64,000 nt of DNA, from positions 62,001 to 126,000 of the forward strand of contig NZ_CP070982.1 of assembly GCF_018417595.1 (NCBI RefSeq), written 5' to 3'. The stretch is from Pseudomonas entomophila. GTDB lineage: Bacteria > Pseudomonadota > Gammaproteobacteria > Pseudomonadales > Pseudomonadaceae. The notes below the pieces were generated by a model. It saw nothing but the letters and a program-made list of their open reading frames with translations. It was not told the origin of the DNA and searched no databases. Shown here piece after piece: positions 1 through 9,212 of the stretch (its first letter is position 1; each line of letters starts with the position of its first letter). Position numbers and translations under genes: made by a program.

Positions 1-37
1 GACAGGCTTCGCTCACTTTGTTCCTCGTGTTCGACCA

Positions 38-1453
38 TTACCGTTCCCGCAAACTCTCTTGCGCATGCTGTTGCAACGGGCTCAGGAAGTAATCGATCAC
101 CGTCCGCTGATCGGTCTTGATCTCGGCGCTCACCGCCATGCCCGGTGTCAGCGCCACGGCCTGGCCGTTGACCTGCAGGTGGTCGCTGGCCAGGCGGATG
201 CGGCTGCTGTACACCAGCCCGCGGCGTTCGTCCTCGATGGCGTCGCGCGACACGCTCAGCACTTCGCCCTGTACCGTGCCGTAGCGGGTGTAGGTGAAGG
301 TCTCGACCTTGACCGTCACGGCCTGCCCGACCTGGACGAAGCCGACGTCCTTGTTCTCCAGCAGTGCCTCGACCTCCACCGGCTGATCGCCGGGCACGAT
401 GACCATCAGTGCCTGGGCAGGGGTTACCACGCCGCCGACGGTGTGCACCGCCAGTTGCTGGACAGTGCCGTCGACCGGGGCCAGCAGTTGTGTGCGGGCT
501 TCCTGGTAGCGCGCCTTGGCCAGCTCCTGGCGCAGGCTGGCAACTTTCTGCCCGGCGGTCTGCTGCAGGTCGAGCAGGCTGCGCCGGGCCTGGGCCACCA
601 CGCCTTCGCGGCGGCGGCGGGCCTCTGACTGCGCGGCGGTCGACTGCAGCACGCTGGCTTGCTGCACCTGCAGTTGGCGCTCCAGGTCGAGGCGGGCCTG
701 TTCCTTGTCGAGGTATTCGTGGCGGGCCACGTACTGCTGCTCCAGCAGGCTCTGGTAGTCCCGGGCCAGCTGTGTGGCGATCGGCAGGGTCTTGCGCAGG
801 CTCGCCACCTGCACCTGGGCGGCCTGGATTTCGGCGCCGCGCTGCTGGATCTCGGCATCGACCTGGTCGAGGTTGTTGCGGTATTCCTGGTACTGCCCCT
901 GCAACCAGCGTTCGGCATCCTGCACCTGCAGCGCATCGGCATGCTCGATGTCGCCTTGCAGCCCCTGCGGTGGCTGGCCGCTGGCGATGGCCTGGAGCAT
1001 CGCGCTGCTGCGCGCCACGTCGATGCGCGCGGCCAACAGTTCGCTTTCGCTGCGACGCACATCGGCGTCGGCGGTGGTCGGGTCGAGTTCGAGCAGCAAC
1101 TCGCCGGCCTTCACGCGCTGGCCATCGCTGACGTGGATGGCCTTGACCACTGCTGTCTCACTGGGCTGGACCAGCTTGGTGCGCCCGCTCGGCACCACCT
1201 TGCCCGTGGCCACCGCGACCACGTCGATATGACCGAGGCAGGCCCACAGCAGGGCCAGGGCGGCAAAGCTCATGATGCTCCAGACGAACACCCGCGGCGC
1301 CGGATGCGGTGGGCGCTCTTGCAAGGCCAGGGCGGCGGGCAGGAATTCGATTTCGTGGGCGGCACGCGCAGGCGCATCGAGCGCCTTGCGTTGACGCCAG
1401 GCGTGCTGCCAGGCCTCGCGGTAGCGCTGCCAGAGGCTGGAATAGGCGGACAT
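38..1453 (-). CDS. HlyD-family type I secretion periplasmic adaptor
   Basis: Membrane fusion protein that should bridge the inner-membrane ABC exporter upstream and the TolC-like channel. The 471-residue protein has a short cytoplasmic N-terminus, one membrane helix at about 54-74, a lipoyl-like half-motif after it, a long Gln/Arg/Ala-rich coiled coil (about 150-330), the second lipoyl half and a C-terminal beta domain, the usual HlyD order and length. The ATG at 1453 is chosen over an in-frame start further upstream because AAGGAG lies 7 bases before it and the longer form would overlap the exporter gene. It begins 31 bases after the exporter stop and is the last visible gene of the operon. 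Confidence 0.9.
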   Translation of the reverse strand: MSAYSSLWQRYREAWQHAWRQRKALDAPARAAHEIEFLPAALALQERPPHPAPRVFVWSIMSFAALALLWACLGHIDVVAVATGKVVPSGRTKLVQPSETAVVKAIHVSDGQRVKAGELLLELDPTTADADVRRSESELLAARIDVARSSAMLQAIASGQPPQGLQGDIEHADALQVQDAERWLQGQYQEYRNNLDQVDAEIQQRGAEIQAAQVQVASLRKTLPIATQLARDYQSLLEQQYVARHEYLDKEQARLDLERQLQVQQASVLQSTAAQSEARRRREGVVAQARRSLLDLQQTAGQKVASLRQELAKARYQEARTQLLAPVDGTVQQLAVHTVGGVVTPAQALMVIVPGDQPVEVEALLENKDVGFVQVGQAVTVKVETFTYTRYGTVQGEVLSVSRDAIEDERRGLVYSSRIRLASDHLQVNGQAVALTPGMAVSAEIKTDQRTVIDYFLSPLQQHAQESLRER

Positions 1454-1484
1454 GGCCTCTCCTTGGTATGGGGTGGTGAGAGGA

Positions 1485-3611
1485 TCAGCCCTGTTGCAGG
1501 CGGTGCAGCCTGGCGTAGTGCCCGGCCTGGTGCGCGAGCAGTTCGGCGTGGCTGCCTTGTTCGACGATCTGGCCGCGGTCCACCACGACGATGCGGTTGG
1601 CATCGCGCACGGCGGACAGGCGGTGGGCGATGATGATCACCGTGCGCCCCTGGCAGATCGAACGCATGTTCTGCTGGATGATGCGTTCGGACTCGTAGTC
1701 CAGCGCGCTGGTGGCTTCGTCGAAGATCAGGATGCGTGGGTCGCCGATCAGCGCCCGGGCAATGGCGATGCGCTGGCGTTGCCCGCCCGAGAGCGAGGCG
1801 CCGTGCTCGCCCACCATCGTGTCGTAGCCTTCGGCGAGTTCGAGGATGAAGTCGTGGGCACCGGCCAGGCGCGCCGCCTGCATGACGGTTTCCAGCGGGG
1901 TGCCGGGGTCACTGAGGGCGATGTTCTCGCGGATGCTGCGGTTGAACAGCAGGTTGTCCTGCTGCACCACGCCGATCTGCCGGCGCAGCGAGGACGCATC
2001 GGCCAGGGCCAGGTCCATGCCGTCGACCAGCACCCGGCCGCGTTCGGGCACATACAGCCGCTGCAGCAGGCGGGTCAGGGTGCTCTTGCCGGAGCCGGAG
2101 CGGCCGACCACGCCGATCACTTCGCCCGGCGCGATGCGCAGGCTGACCCCGCGCAGGATCTCCGAGCCATCGGCACGGTAGCGGAAATGCACTTGGTCGA
2201 ACTCGATGCCACCTTGCAACGGCGGCAGTGCGCTGCGGGCCGAGGATGACAGCTCGGTGCGGGTGTTGAGGATATCGCCCAGGCGCTGCACCGACACGCC
2301 GGTCTGCTGGAAGCTGGTCCACAGCTGGGCCAGGCGCATGATCGGCTGGGCCACGCGCCCGGCCAGCATGTTGAAGGCGATCAGCTCGCCGACCGTGAGC
2401 TGGCCGTCGATTACCAGGCGCGCGCCGAGCCAGAGGGTGGCGACGGTCACCAGCTTGCCGATCAGGCCGACGCTTTCGTTGGCCAGGGTGGACAGGGTCT
2501 GGGTCTTGAAGCCCGCGGCGACATAGGCCGCCAGCTGGTTGTCCCAGCGCCGCAGGACTTGCGGCTCGACGGCCATCGACTTGAGGGTGTCGATGCCGTT
2601 GACCGTCTCGACCAGGAACGCCTGGTTTTCGGCGCCACGGTTGAAGCTGTCCTGCAGGCGCTGGCGCAGCACCGGTGTGATCAGCAGCGAAACCAGCGCG
2701 TAGAGCGGCAGCGACGCCACCACCACCAAGGTCAGCCAGCCGCTGTAGTAGAACATCACGGCGATGAACACCACCGAGAACAGCACGTCCATCACCAGGG
2801 TGATGGCGTTGCCGGTGAGGAAGTTGCGGATGTTCTCCAGCTCGCGCACCCGCGCCACCGAGTCACCGACCCGGCGCGCCTGGAAGTAGGCCAGCGGCAG
2901 GTGGATCAGGTGGTGGAACAGGCGTGAGCCCAGTTCGACGTCGATGCGGCTGGCGGTGTGGGCGAAGACGAAGCTGCGCAGGCCGCTCAGGGCGGTTTCG
3001 AACAGCATGATGCCCAGCAGGCCGATGGCGATCACGTCCAGGGTGGTCAGGCCGTGGTGCACCAGGACCTTGTCCATCACCACCTGGAAGAACAACGGTG
3101 TCAGCAGGGCGAAGATCTGCAGCACGAAGGACACCAGGGTCACCTCGCCGAGCAGCTTGCGGTGCTTGACGATGGCCGGGATGAACCAGGTGAAGTCGAA
3201 GCGCGAGGTTTCGCCGGCTACCGAGGCTTCGCTGCGAACCAGCAGCAGCTCGCCGTTCCAGCGTTGCTCCAGGGCGGCCAGGTCGATGACCTGGGGCCGT
3301 TCGGCACGCGGATCCTGGATCAGCACCTTGCCTTGGTCCATGCGGGCGATGATGAAGAAGCCGCCGTCTCGGTCCGCGGCGATTGCCGGCAGTGGTGTCT
3401 GTGCCAGGCGTTGCGCATGGGTGTCGACGCGCTTGGCCTTGAGGCCGAGCTTGCGCGAAGCCAGCAGCAGTTGAGGGGTGGCGAAGGCTTGCTGGCCATC
3501 GGTGAATTCGTGGGCCAGTTGTTCGCCGGAAGCCGCCACGTTGTGGAAACGGGCCAGCATCAGCAGGCAGATCAGCCCGGTGTCCGGGGTGTCTGTTGGG
3601 TGTTCACTCAT
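1485..3611 (-). CDS. Type I secretion ABC exporter with degenerate C39-like domain
   Basis: Exporter of about 708 residues that should drive ATP-dependent secretion of a large RTX or adhesin-type protein. Order: N-terminal C39-like domain (about 1-130), six-helix ABC membrane domain (about 150-440), nucleotide-binding domain with Walker A GRSGSGKST near 500-508, signature LSGGQRQR near 605, Walker [13 protein letters not shown] near 630 and the H-loop IIIAHR near 660. The C39 region reads DTGLICLLML, so Thr11 stands where a true C39 peptidase has its catalytic Cys. It is therefore a substrate-binding C39-like domain, as in HlyB/LapB, not a leader peptidase. The nearest P. putida systems are the LapA and LapF exporters, but no adhesin gene is visible to decide between them. 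Confidence 0.92.
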   Translation of the reverse strand: MSEHPTDTPDTGLICLLMLARFHNVAASGEQLAHEFTDGQQAFATPQLLLASRKLGLKAKRVDTHAQRLAQTPLPAIAADRDGGFFIIARMDQGKVLIQDPRAERPQVIDLAALEQRWNGELLLVRSEASVAGETSRFDFTWFIPAIVKHRKLLGEVTLVSFVLQIFALLTPLFFQVVMDKVLVHHGLTTLDVIAIGLLGIMLFETALSGLRSFVFAHTASRIDVELGSRLFHHLIHLPLAYFQARRVGDSVARVRELENIRNFLTGNAITLVMDVLFSVVFIAVMFYYSGWLTLVVVASLPLYALVSLLITPVLRQRLQDSFNRGAENQAFLVETVNGIDTLKSMAVEPQVLRRWDNQLAAYVAAGFKTQTLSTLANESVGLIGKLVTVATLWLGARLVIDGQLTVGELIAFNMLAGRVAQPIMRLAQLWTSFQQTGVSVQRLGDILNTRTELSSSARSALPPLQGGIEFDQVHFRYRADGSEILRGVSLRIAPGEVIGVVGRSGSGKSTLTRLLQRLYVPERGRVLVDGMDLALADASSLRRQIGVVQQDNLLFNRSIRENIALSDPGTPLETVMQAARLAGAHDFILELAEGYDTMVGEHGASLSGGQRQRIAIARALIGDPRILIFDEATSALDYESERIIQQNMRSICQGRTVIIIAHRLSAVRDANRIVVVDRGQIVEQGSHAELLAHQAGHYARLHRLQQG

Positions 3612-3730
3612 AACGCGTCCATGCAGGCCGGGCGGCCTGGTAAAGCTACCTATTTCAGTAGGTTAGCGTACTTGGTAAGAATTTGTAATCATTTTGCCAT
3701 CATCTAATGATTAGTATTTCACTCGATTGT

Positions 3731-5152
3731 TTAACTGGCGGCGGGCTGCCGGGCCCTGGCCTCGGGTGGCAGGAAGTCACGGTCCGGGTCGTAGTCGCGG
3801 CTCAGGTAGTGCGACAGGTCGAGCAGGTCCTGGGGGGCCAGGCTGCCGGCAGCCTGCTTGAGCTTGAGCGAATCGATGATGTAGTCGTAGCGGGCGTCGT
3901 TGTACTCGCGCACGGCCCGGTACAGCTGGCGTTCGGCGTTGAGCACGTCGGCGGTGTTGCGCGAGCCGATAGCCCGGCCCACCTGGTTGGCCTTGAGCGA
4001 TGCCTGGCTGGAGCGAATGCTCTGCTGGCGTGCCTGTACCTGCTCCACGTCGGCATTGACCGCGCGGTGAAGATTGCGGGTTTGCAGTACCACTTCGCGG
4101 CGGCGATCTTCACGCTCGTCCTCGCTCTGGGCCAGGCGCTCGCGCGTTTCGCGTACCTGCGAGCTGGTCAGCCCGCCGGCATAGAGCGGGATGTTCAATT
4201 CGAGGCCCAGGGTGCCCTGGGCGATGTCGTCGCGGTAGCCGTTGCGCCCGAAATCGGTGGGATTGCTGTAGCCGAAGCGATCGTTGTCGCCCTTGCGGTA
4301 GGACGCCACGGCATCGAGGGTCGGGGCATGCCCGGCCTTGCGCTGGCGGTTGGCCTGTTCGGCGGCATCGACTGCCTGGCCGCTGGCCAGCAGTGCGAGA
4401 TTGCCTTGCACCGCCTGGTTGACCCAGGTGCTGGCGTCGTTGGGCAGCGGCGGCTGGACCGGCAATTGATGGGCAATGCCGGCGATTTGCGCATAATCCT
4501 GGCGCGTGAGGCGCTGGAGCGCCTCGAAGGCGTCCTCGACCTTGCGTTGCGCCAGCTTGCGGTTGGCGCTGGCGTTGTCGAAGGCGGCCTGCGCATCGAG
4601 TACATCGGTGATGCTCGAGGCGCCATTGTGCAATCGCCCTTGGGCCTGCTCCTGCTGGCGTGCGAGTGCTTTCTCCTCAGCTTTCGAGGCGGCCAGCGCG
4701 TCGAGTGCGCGCAGGGTGTCGAAATAGGCTTCGGCGGTTTGCAGGATCAGCGCCTGTTCCTTCGATGCCAGCTCCAGGCCTGCCTGGGCTGTGCCGGCCT
4801 CGGCGGCCTTGAGTGCGTACCAGCGATCCAGGCGCAGCAAGGGCTGGTTGAGGTTGGCCTGGTAGACCATGCCACTGCGGGTGCGGGTAAGGGCGGGCTC
4901 GTCACGCTGCAGGCGGGTGCTTTCGAAGGTGGCCCCGGCATTGAGGCTGGGTAGCAGGCCTGCCCGGGCTTGCGGCACGCGCTCACTCAGCGCCTGGTAC
5001 TCGTGGCGAGCGGCGCTCAGGCGAGCGTCCTGCTCCACTGCATGGCGATAGACATCCAGCAGTTCGGCGCGGTGGGGGTCGGCGTGCAGTGCGGTGGAGC
5101 AGAACAGGCAGGTCAGTAGGGTGGCGCGGGCAAAGGCGGTACTGCGGGGCAT
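3731..5152 (-). CDS. TolC-family outer membrane channel
   Basis: Outer-membrane efflux protein, 473 residues from the ATG at 5152, with a signal peptide ending near TALHA-DP. The remainder is the Ala/Gln/Arg-rich helical repeat typical of the TolC tunnel, with beta-strand segments such as LPSLNAGATFEST and GTLGLELNIPLYAGG marking the two halves. It is the first gene of a minus-strand operon TolC-exporter-HlyD, so all three parts of a type I secretion system are present. An in-frame ATG at 5302 would add about 50 residues before the signal peptide and is rejected. The ribosome site before 5152 is weak, so the start is likely but not certain. Confidence 0.88.
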   Translation of the reverse strand: MPRSTAFARATLLTCLFCSTALHADPHRAELLDVYRHAVEQDARLSAARHEYQALSERVPQARAGLLPSLNAGATFESTRLQRDEPALTRTRSGMVYQANLNQPLLRLDRWYALKAAEAGTAQAGLELASKEQALILQTAEAYFDTLRALDALAASKAEEKALARQQEQAQGRLHNGASSITDVLDAQAAFDNASANRKLAQRKVEDAFEALQRLTRQDYAQIAGIAHQLPVQPPLPNDASTWVNQAVQGNLALLASGQAVDAAEQANRQRKAGHAPTLDAVASYRKGDNDRFGYSNPTDFGRNGYRDDIAQGTLGLELNIPLYAGGLTSSQVRETRERLAQSEDEREDRRREVVLQTRNLHRAVNADVEQVQARQQSIRSSQASLKANQVGRAIGSRNTADVLNAERQLYRAVREYNDARYDYIIDSLKLKQAAGSLAPQDLLDLSHYLSRDYDPDRDFLPPEARARQPAAS

Positions 5153-5589
5153 GACGATCCGTGTCTGGCATTTGTAAAAGAGGGCGCATCCTATACTGGC
5201 AAAGTGCTTTAAATAAATCGGAAGAGCGACATGTTGTTTGTCTGAACACTCGTAGTAGAGCGGCTGAAAGCAGATTGGCCGGCCGTCGACCTGGTCACGC
5301 AAGAGCGCCCTCGCTATGTTCAGCCAGGCTAATCGACGCCATTATTTTCACTCATGCCTCTTGGCACCTGATGTAATTTTGCTATTATCGAAAGCCCGCC
5401 AAGATCTTCTGGAACGCCCGTTCTAGAGCCTCCGGAATTAAGTTTCAGTTAAGATTTCTCCGCTAGCGTAGGAATCCAGTCCACAGCGACTGTGATCATT
5501 TGCCTGTGCGTGTCATCTAAATCCCCGCATAGCCAGAATCTTTCCCCGGTAAACTGGAACTTACCTTCAAACCGTCAAGAGGATGAATC
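5153..5589. other. Divergent intergenic region, tolC-like / carbonic anhydrase
   Basis: A gap of 437 bases, clearly more AT-rich than its surroundings, between divergent genes. It holds a plausible sigma-70 promoter toward the carbonic anhydrase (listed separately) and a CTATACT hexamer-like element at 5191-5197 on the plus strand. I see no ORF, RNA gene or strong hairpin in it. Confidence 0.6.
5361..5388 (+). promoter_or_regulatory. Candidate sigma-70 promoter for carbonic anhydrase
   Basis: TTGGCA at 5361-5366 and TATTAT at 5383-5388 are separated by 16 bases and point toward the carbonic anhydrase. This would give a leader of roughly 195 bases. Pattern match only. Confidence 0.4.
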
Positions 5590-6309
5590 ATGCCCATCAA
5601 GGACCCATCCAAGGTTGTCCCGGCCGCACCCGCCGAAAGCGCCGATGCCGCCCTGAAGCATATCGTCGACGGCTTCCTGCGGTTCCACACCGAAGTCTTC
5701 CCCGAGCAGCAGGAGCTGTTCAAGAAGCTGGCCACCGCGCAAAAGCCGCGGGCCATGTTCATCACCTGCGCCGACTCGCGCATCGTCCCCGAACTGATCA
5801 CCCAGAGCTCGCCGGGCGACCTGTTCGTCACCCGTAACGTCGGTAACGTCGTGCCGCCGTATGGCCAGATGAACGGCGGTGTTTCCAGCGCCATCGAGTA
5901 CGCCGTGCTGGCCCTGGGCGTGCACCACATCATCGTCTGCGGCCACTCCGACTGCGGCGCGATGCGCGCAGTGCTCAACCCGCACTCGCTGGACAAGATG
6001 CCGACCGTTTCCGCCTGGTTGCGCCATGCCGAAGTCGCGCGCACCGTGATCGAGGACAACTGCTCCTGCGGCAGCGAACATGAAAGCATGCAGCTGCTGA
6101 CCAAAGAGAACGTCATCGCCCAGCTGCACCACCTGCGCACCCACCCTTCGGTCGCCTCGCGCCTGGCGGCCGGCCAGTTGCACATCCATGGCTGGATCTA
6201 CGACATCGAAACCAGCCAGATCGAAGCCTACGATGCCGCCAGTGACCGCTTCCTGCCACTGACCGCAGGCGAGCCGATCCCCTCCGCTACTCCGAGAGGC
6301 CGCTACTAA
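5590..6309 (+). CDS. Beta-class carbonic anhydrase
   Basis: Zinc enzyme interconverting CO2 and bicarbonate in the cytoplasm. The 239-residue protein has the beta-class ligand set: Cys60 and the Asp62-Arg64 dyad in CADSR, then His119 and Cys122 in GHSDCGAM, with the family motif RNVGNVVPPY between them. The ATG at 5590 is preceded by AGAGGA at a good distance. It lies 189 bases upstream of a SulP anion transporter on the same strand, a pairing that suggests bicarbonate supply or uptake is the shared job. All visible active-site residues are intact. Confidence 0.95.
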   Translation: MPIKDPSKVVPAAPAESADAALKHIVDGFLRFHTEVFPEQQELFKKLATAQKPRAMFITCADSRIVPELITQSSPGDLFVTRNVGNVVPPYGQMNGGVSSAIEYAVLALGVHHIIVCGHSDCGAMRAVLNPHSLDKMPTVSAWLRHAEVARTVIEDNCSCGSEHESMQLLTKENVIAQLHHLRTHPSVASRLAAGQLHIHGWIYDIETSQIEAYDAASDRFLPLTAGEPIPSATPRGRY

Positions 6310-6498
6310 GCGACCCGAACACGCTGAAACGACCTTGATAGCCGGCTGCACCCGATGGGTGCGGCGCGGTCTTCGCCTGCCTTGAATTTCCCTGGACACC
6401 TTGCCGGCAAGCCCGCTGGCGGCCCGCGCCTGCGCGCGATTCAGGGATCCCCGTGCCTGCGGCCAGAGGAATGGCCGTGAACTTGAGAAAGGAGCGTC

Positions 6499-8034
6499 AT
6501 GGTGAACAAGACACAGATCAAAGCGGCATTGCCGCGTGAGTTGCTGGCCTCGGTGGTGGTATTCCTGGTGGCCCTGCCGTTGTGCATGGGTATTGCCATC
6601 GCCTCCGGCATGCCCCCGGCCAAAGGACTGATCACCGGCATCATCGGCGGCATTGTGGTGGGCTTCCTGGCGGGCTCGCCGTTGCAGGTGAGCGGCCCGG
6701 CGGCGGGCCTGGCGGTGCTGGTGTTCGAACTGGTACGCCAGCATGGCATGGCCATGCTCGGGCCGATCCTGTTGCTGGCGGGGTTGCTGCAATTGTTGGC
6801 CGGGCGCCTGCGACTGGGTTGCTGGTTCCGGGTAACGGCACCGGCAGTGGTGTACGGCATGCTTGCTGGCATCGGCGTGCTGATCGTGCTGTCCCAGATA
6901 CATGTGATGTTCGACACGGCGCCGCAGCCGTCGGGTGTGGATAACCTGCTGGGCTTCCCGGCCACGCTGGCTTCGGCCGTACCGCTGGAAAGCGCGGGCA
7001 GTGGCTGGCAGGCCGGCGTGCTGGGCCTGGGCACTATCGCCATCATGTGGGGTTGGGAGCGGTTTCGCCCGCAACGCCTGCGCTTCATTCCTGGCGCCCT
7101 GCTCGGGGTCGCGACGATGACGGCCATCAGCTTGTGGCTGGCCCTGCCGGTCAATCGCGTGCAGGTGCCTGCCGACCTGTCTCAAGCCATCGACTGGCTG
7201 CGCCCCGACGATTTGCTCAAGCTGGCCGACCCCACGCTGCTGGTGGCAGCTTTCGCCCTCGCATTCATCGCCAGCGCCGAGACCCTGCTGTCCGCGGCCG
7301 CGGTGGACCGCATGCACAGCGGCCAGCGCTCGGACTTCGACCGTGAACTGTCGGCGCAGGGTATCGGCAACATGCTCTGCGGCGTGCTTGGCGCGCTGCC
7401 GATGACCGGGGTGATCGTGCGCAGCTCGGCCAATGTGCAGGCCGGCGCGCAGACCCGGGCTTCGGCGATTCTGCATGGCGTGTGGTTGCTGGCCTTCGTG
7501 GTCGCGTTGAGCAGCGTGCTGCAGCAGATCCCGGTGGCCAGCCTGGCGGGCGTGCTGGTGTACACCGGCGTGAAACTGGTGGACTTCAAGGCGTTCCGTG
7601 GCCTGGGCCGCTATGGACGGATGCCGATGTTCACCTATGCCGCCACGGCACTGGCAATCGTCTTCACCGACCTGCTGACCGGTGTGCTGCTGGGCTTTGC
7701 CCTCACCTTGCTGAAGCTGGCGTTCAAGGCGGCGCGGCTGAAGATCAACCTGGTGGCGCTGGAAACGCCAGGGCACATGGAACTGCGCCTGAGCGGGGCG
7801 GCGACGTTCCTCAAGGTGCCGGCACTGACCCAGGTGCTGGAGACCGTGCCGGAAGGGACGACGCTGCATGTGCCGTTGGGCAACCTGAGCTATATCGACC
7901 ATTCCTGCCTGGAACTGCTGGAGGACTGGGGGCGTAGCGGCGCGGCCAAGGGCACGCGGCTGGTGTTGGAGCAGCGGCGGTTGAAGCGGCGGGTCGAGGG
8001 TCGGCTGCGAACTACGGCGGGCGTTGGGGCCTAG
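6499..8034 (+). CDS. SulP-family anion transporter
   Basis: Inner-membrane transporter of the SLC26/SulP family, 511 residues. It begins with the family signature (LPRELLASVVVFLVALPL), continues through about 12-14 hydrophobic segments to residue 410, and ends in a cytoplasmic STAS-like domain (about 420-500) with the characteristic stretch GNLSYIDHSCLELLEDW. The start has a strong AAAGGAG ribosome site. The adjacent carbonic anhydrase makes bicarbonate a more likely substrate than sulfate, but the sequence does not settle this. In fused SulP-carbonic anhydrase proteins the two activities are physically joined; here they are separate genes. Confidence 0.9.
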   Translation: MVNKTQIKAALPRELLASVVVFLVALPLCMGIAIASGMPPAKGLITGIIGGIVVGFLAGSPLQVSGPAAGLAVLVFELVRQHGMAMLGPILLLAGLLQLLAGRLRLGCWFRVTAPAVVYGMLAGIGVLIVLSQIHVMFDTAPQPSGVDNLLGFPATLASAVPLESAGSGWQAGVLGLGTIAIMWGWERFRPQRLRFIPGALLGVATMTAISLWLALPVNRVQVPADLSQAIDWLRPDDLLKLADPTLLVAAFALAFIASAETLLSAAAVDRMHSGQRSDFDRELSAQGIGNMLCGVLGALPMTGVIVRSSANVQAGAQTRASAILHGVWLLAFVVALSSVLQQIPVASLAGVLVYTGVKLVDFKAFRGLGRYGRMPMFTYAATALAIVFTDLLTGVLLGFALTLLKLAFKAARLKINLVALETPGHMELRLSGAATFLKVPALTQVLETVPEGTTLHVPLGNLSYIDHSCLELLEDWGRSGAAKGTRLVLEQRRLKRRVEGRLRTTAGVGA

Positions 8035-8066
8035 CCTGATCTGAGGGGCCTGGGGCTGCTGCGCAG

Positions 8067-8158
8067 CCCTTTCGCGACACAAGGCCGCTCCCACAGATAC
8101 AGCGCAGAAATTGAATCATGCACTGAACCTGTGGGAGCGGCCTTGTGTCGCGAAAGGG
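8067..8158. repeat. REP pair, GTGGGAGCGG subfamily
   Basis: A perfect 30-base inverted repeat (8067-8096 and 8129-8158) built around CTGTGGGAGCGGCCTTGTG, with a 32-base spacer, between the convergent SulP and unknown-protein genes. It is a variant of the Pseudomonas REP family and may also act as a two-way transcription barrier. Confidence 0.85.
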
Positions 8159-8191
8159 CCGCATAGCGGCCCCGGCGATTTCGAATGTTAC

Positions 8192-8833
8192 TCAGGCCGA
8201 CTGGCTCAGCTCGACCCCGAGCTGGCGCGACAGGCACGGCCAGCGTTTCCACGCCGCGCCGGTTTCCGGGCTCGACAGCTTGTCGCGATAAGCCTCTACC
8301 GATTCAGCGGCAAAACTCTCGTCATCGAGCATTTCATCCACTGAATGATGCACCACCTCGTCCAGCTGGTTGGCGAAGGTCTCGCCGATCAACTGGTGGG
8401 CGATCAGGTTGGCCACCGTGGTATCCACCGGAATCAGCGGCTGCTGGAAATGGCGGATGTACAGGTCGTTGACCTCCTCGACCAGGCGATGCGCCAGGTA
8501 GGCCTCGTCCAGCAGGCAGTCGAGACCGACATGCCCGGCCATCACGCTGGGCGGCTGCAGGAAGTAGGCTTCGGCGATCTTCAGCACCGGTTTGATCTGC
8601 GACTCGATGCCGGCCTCGAGCGCCACGTTGTGCGCGGCCTCGAGCAGTTCCGGAACCTCGTTGATGTAGGCGCCGACGAAGCGCGCCAAGGTACCCTGGG
8701 CATCCTGCTGGGGTAGTTGGATCGAGGGATGCAGGTGTGGCAGTTGCAGTTCGAGGCGGGCTTTCAGTTGGCCTGTGCGGCTCTCATGTTGATGGGCGGT
8801 TTCGATCTGCTCGCGTACAGCAGCGATGTTCAT
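8192..8833 (-). CDS. Conserved hypothetical helical protein
   Basis: I do not recognise a domain. The 213-residue product has no signal peptide or membrane segment, is acidic, and looks almost wholly helical, with many His and Glu residues (for example DEVVHHSVDEMLDDE). The ATG at 8833 is preceded by CTGGAG at a suitable distance. It sits alone between a REP pair and the cytochrome oxidase promoter region, transcribed away from the oxidase genes. A homologue at the same place is expected in other P. putida-group strains from conserved gene order, but nothing here indicates a function. Confidence 0.75.
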   Translation of the reverse strand: MNIAAVREQIETAHQHESRTGQLKARLELQLPHLHPSIQLPQQDAQGTLARFVGAYINEVPELLEAAHNVALEAGIESQIKPVLKIAEAYFLQPPSVMAGHVGLDCLLDEAYLAHRLVEEVNDLYIRHFQQPLIPVDTTVANLIAHQLIGETFANQLDEVVHHSVDEMLDDESFAAESVEAYRDKLSSPETGAAWKRWPCLSRQLGVELSQSA

Positions 8834-9212
8834 GACAACTCCAGGGACAAGGCGTTACAAACGGAAGACACTAAGTTAGCTTGCTTACGAGAATGCCTAA
8901 GACGCATTTGTTATATCTCTGAGGCACGTGTAGGAAATTGGCTATATCAATGTGCCATCATTGTGCCCCGCCCCAGTGTCCATGCGTCTTCCAGCGCAAA
9001 CGTTTGGATTGGTTAATATCATTTAAAACCCTTCATTGCGCACCATTGGTCGGTGTCTATACTCCGCTTGAAACGTGATTCGTTGATGAGGCCCGACTGC
9101 CGTTTGCAGGGGGCTCGGTCGTCGAAGCCAGGCAGTCTTGGCCACCGTTCCCCCCTATGTCGTAAGGTCGTCCGCGCCTCCGGGACTACAAGAACGATAA
9201 GGGGAACCCGCA
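8834..9212. other. Promoter region of the cytochrome oxidase operon
   Basis: A gap of 379 bases between divergent genes. It is AT-rich from about 8860 to 9060 and holds the CTATACT element listed separately. No ORF or RNA gene is supported. Confidence 0.6.
9057..9063 (+). promoter_or_regulatory. RpoS-like -10 element before coxB
   Basis: CTATACT preceded by TGT matches the sigma-S -10 consensus and lies about 150 bases before coxB. The aa3 oxidase of P. aeruginosa is known to be RpoS-dependent, which makes this a sensible promoter candidate; no good -35 box is seen. Confidence 0.45.

Noticed and set aside
38..5152. Assignment of the secretion operon as lapB-lapC-lapE
   Set aside because: No lapA, lapD or lapG is visible and the tolC-like gene is inside the operon, unlike the LapA system; a LapF-type or other system is equally possible.
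5575..8094. 839-codon open frame antisense to carbonic anhydrase and SulP genes
   Set aside because: Gln/His/Arg-rich shadow frame spanning two real genes and their spacer; no signal, domain or ribosome site.
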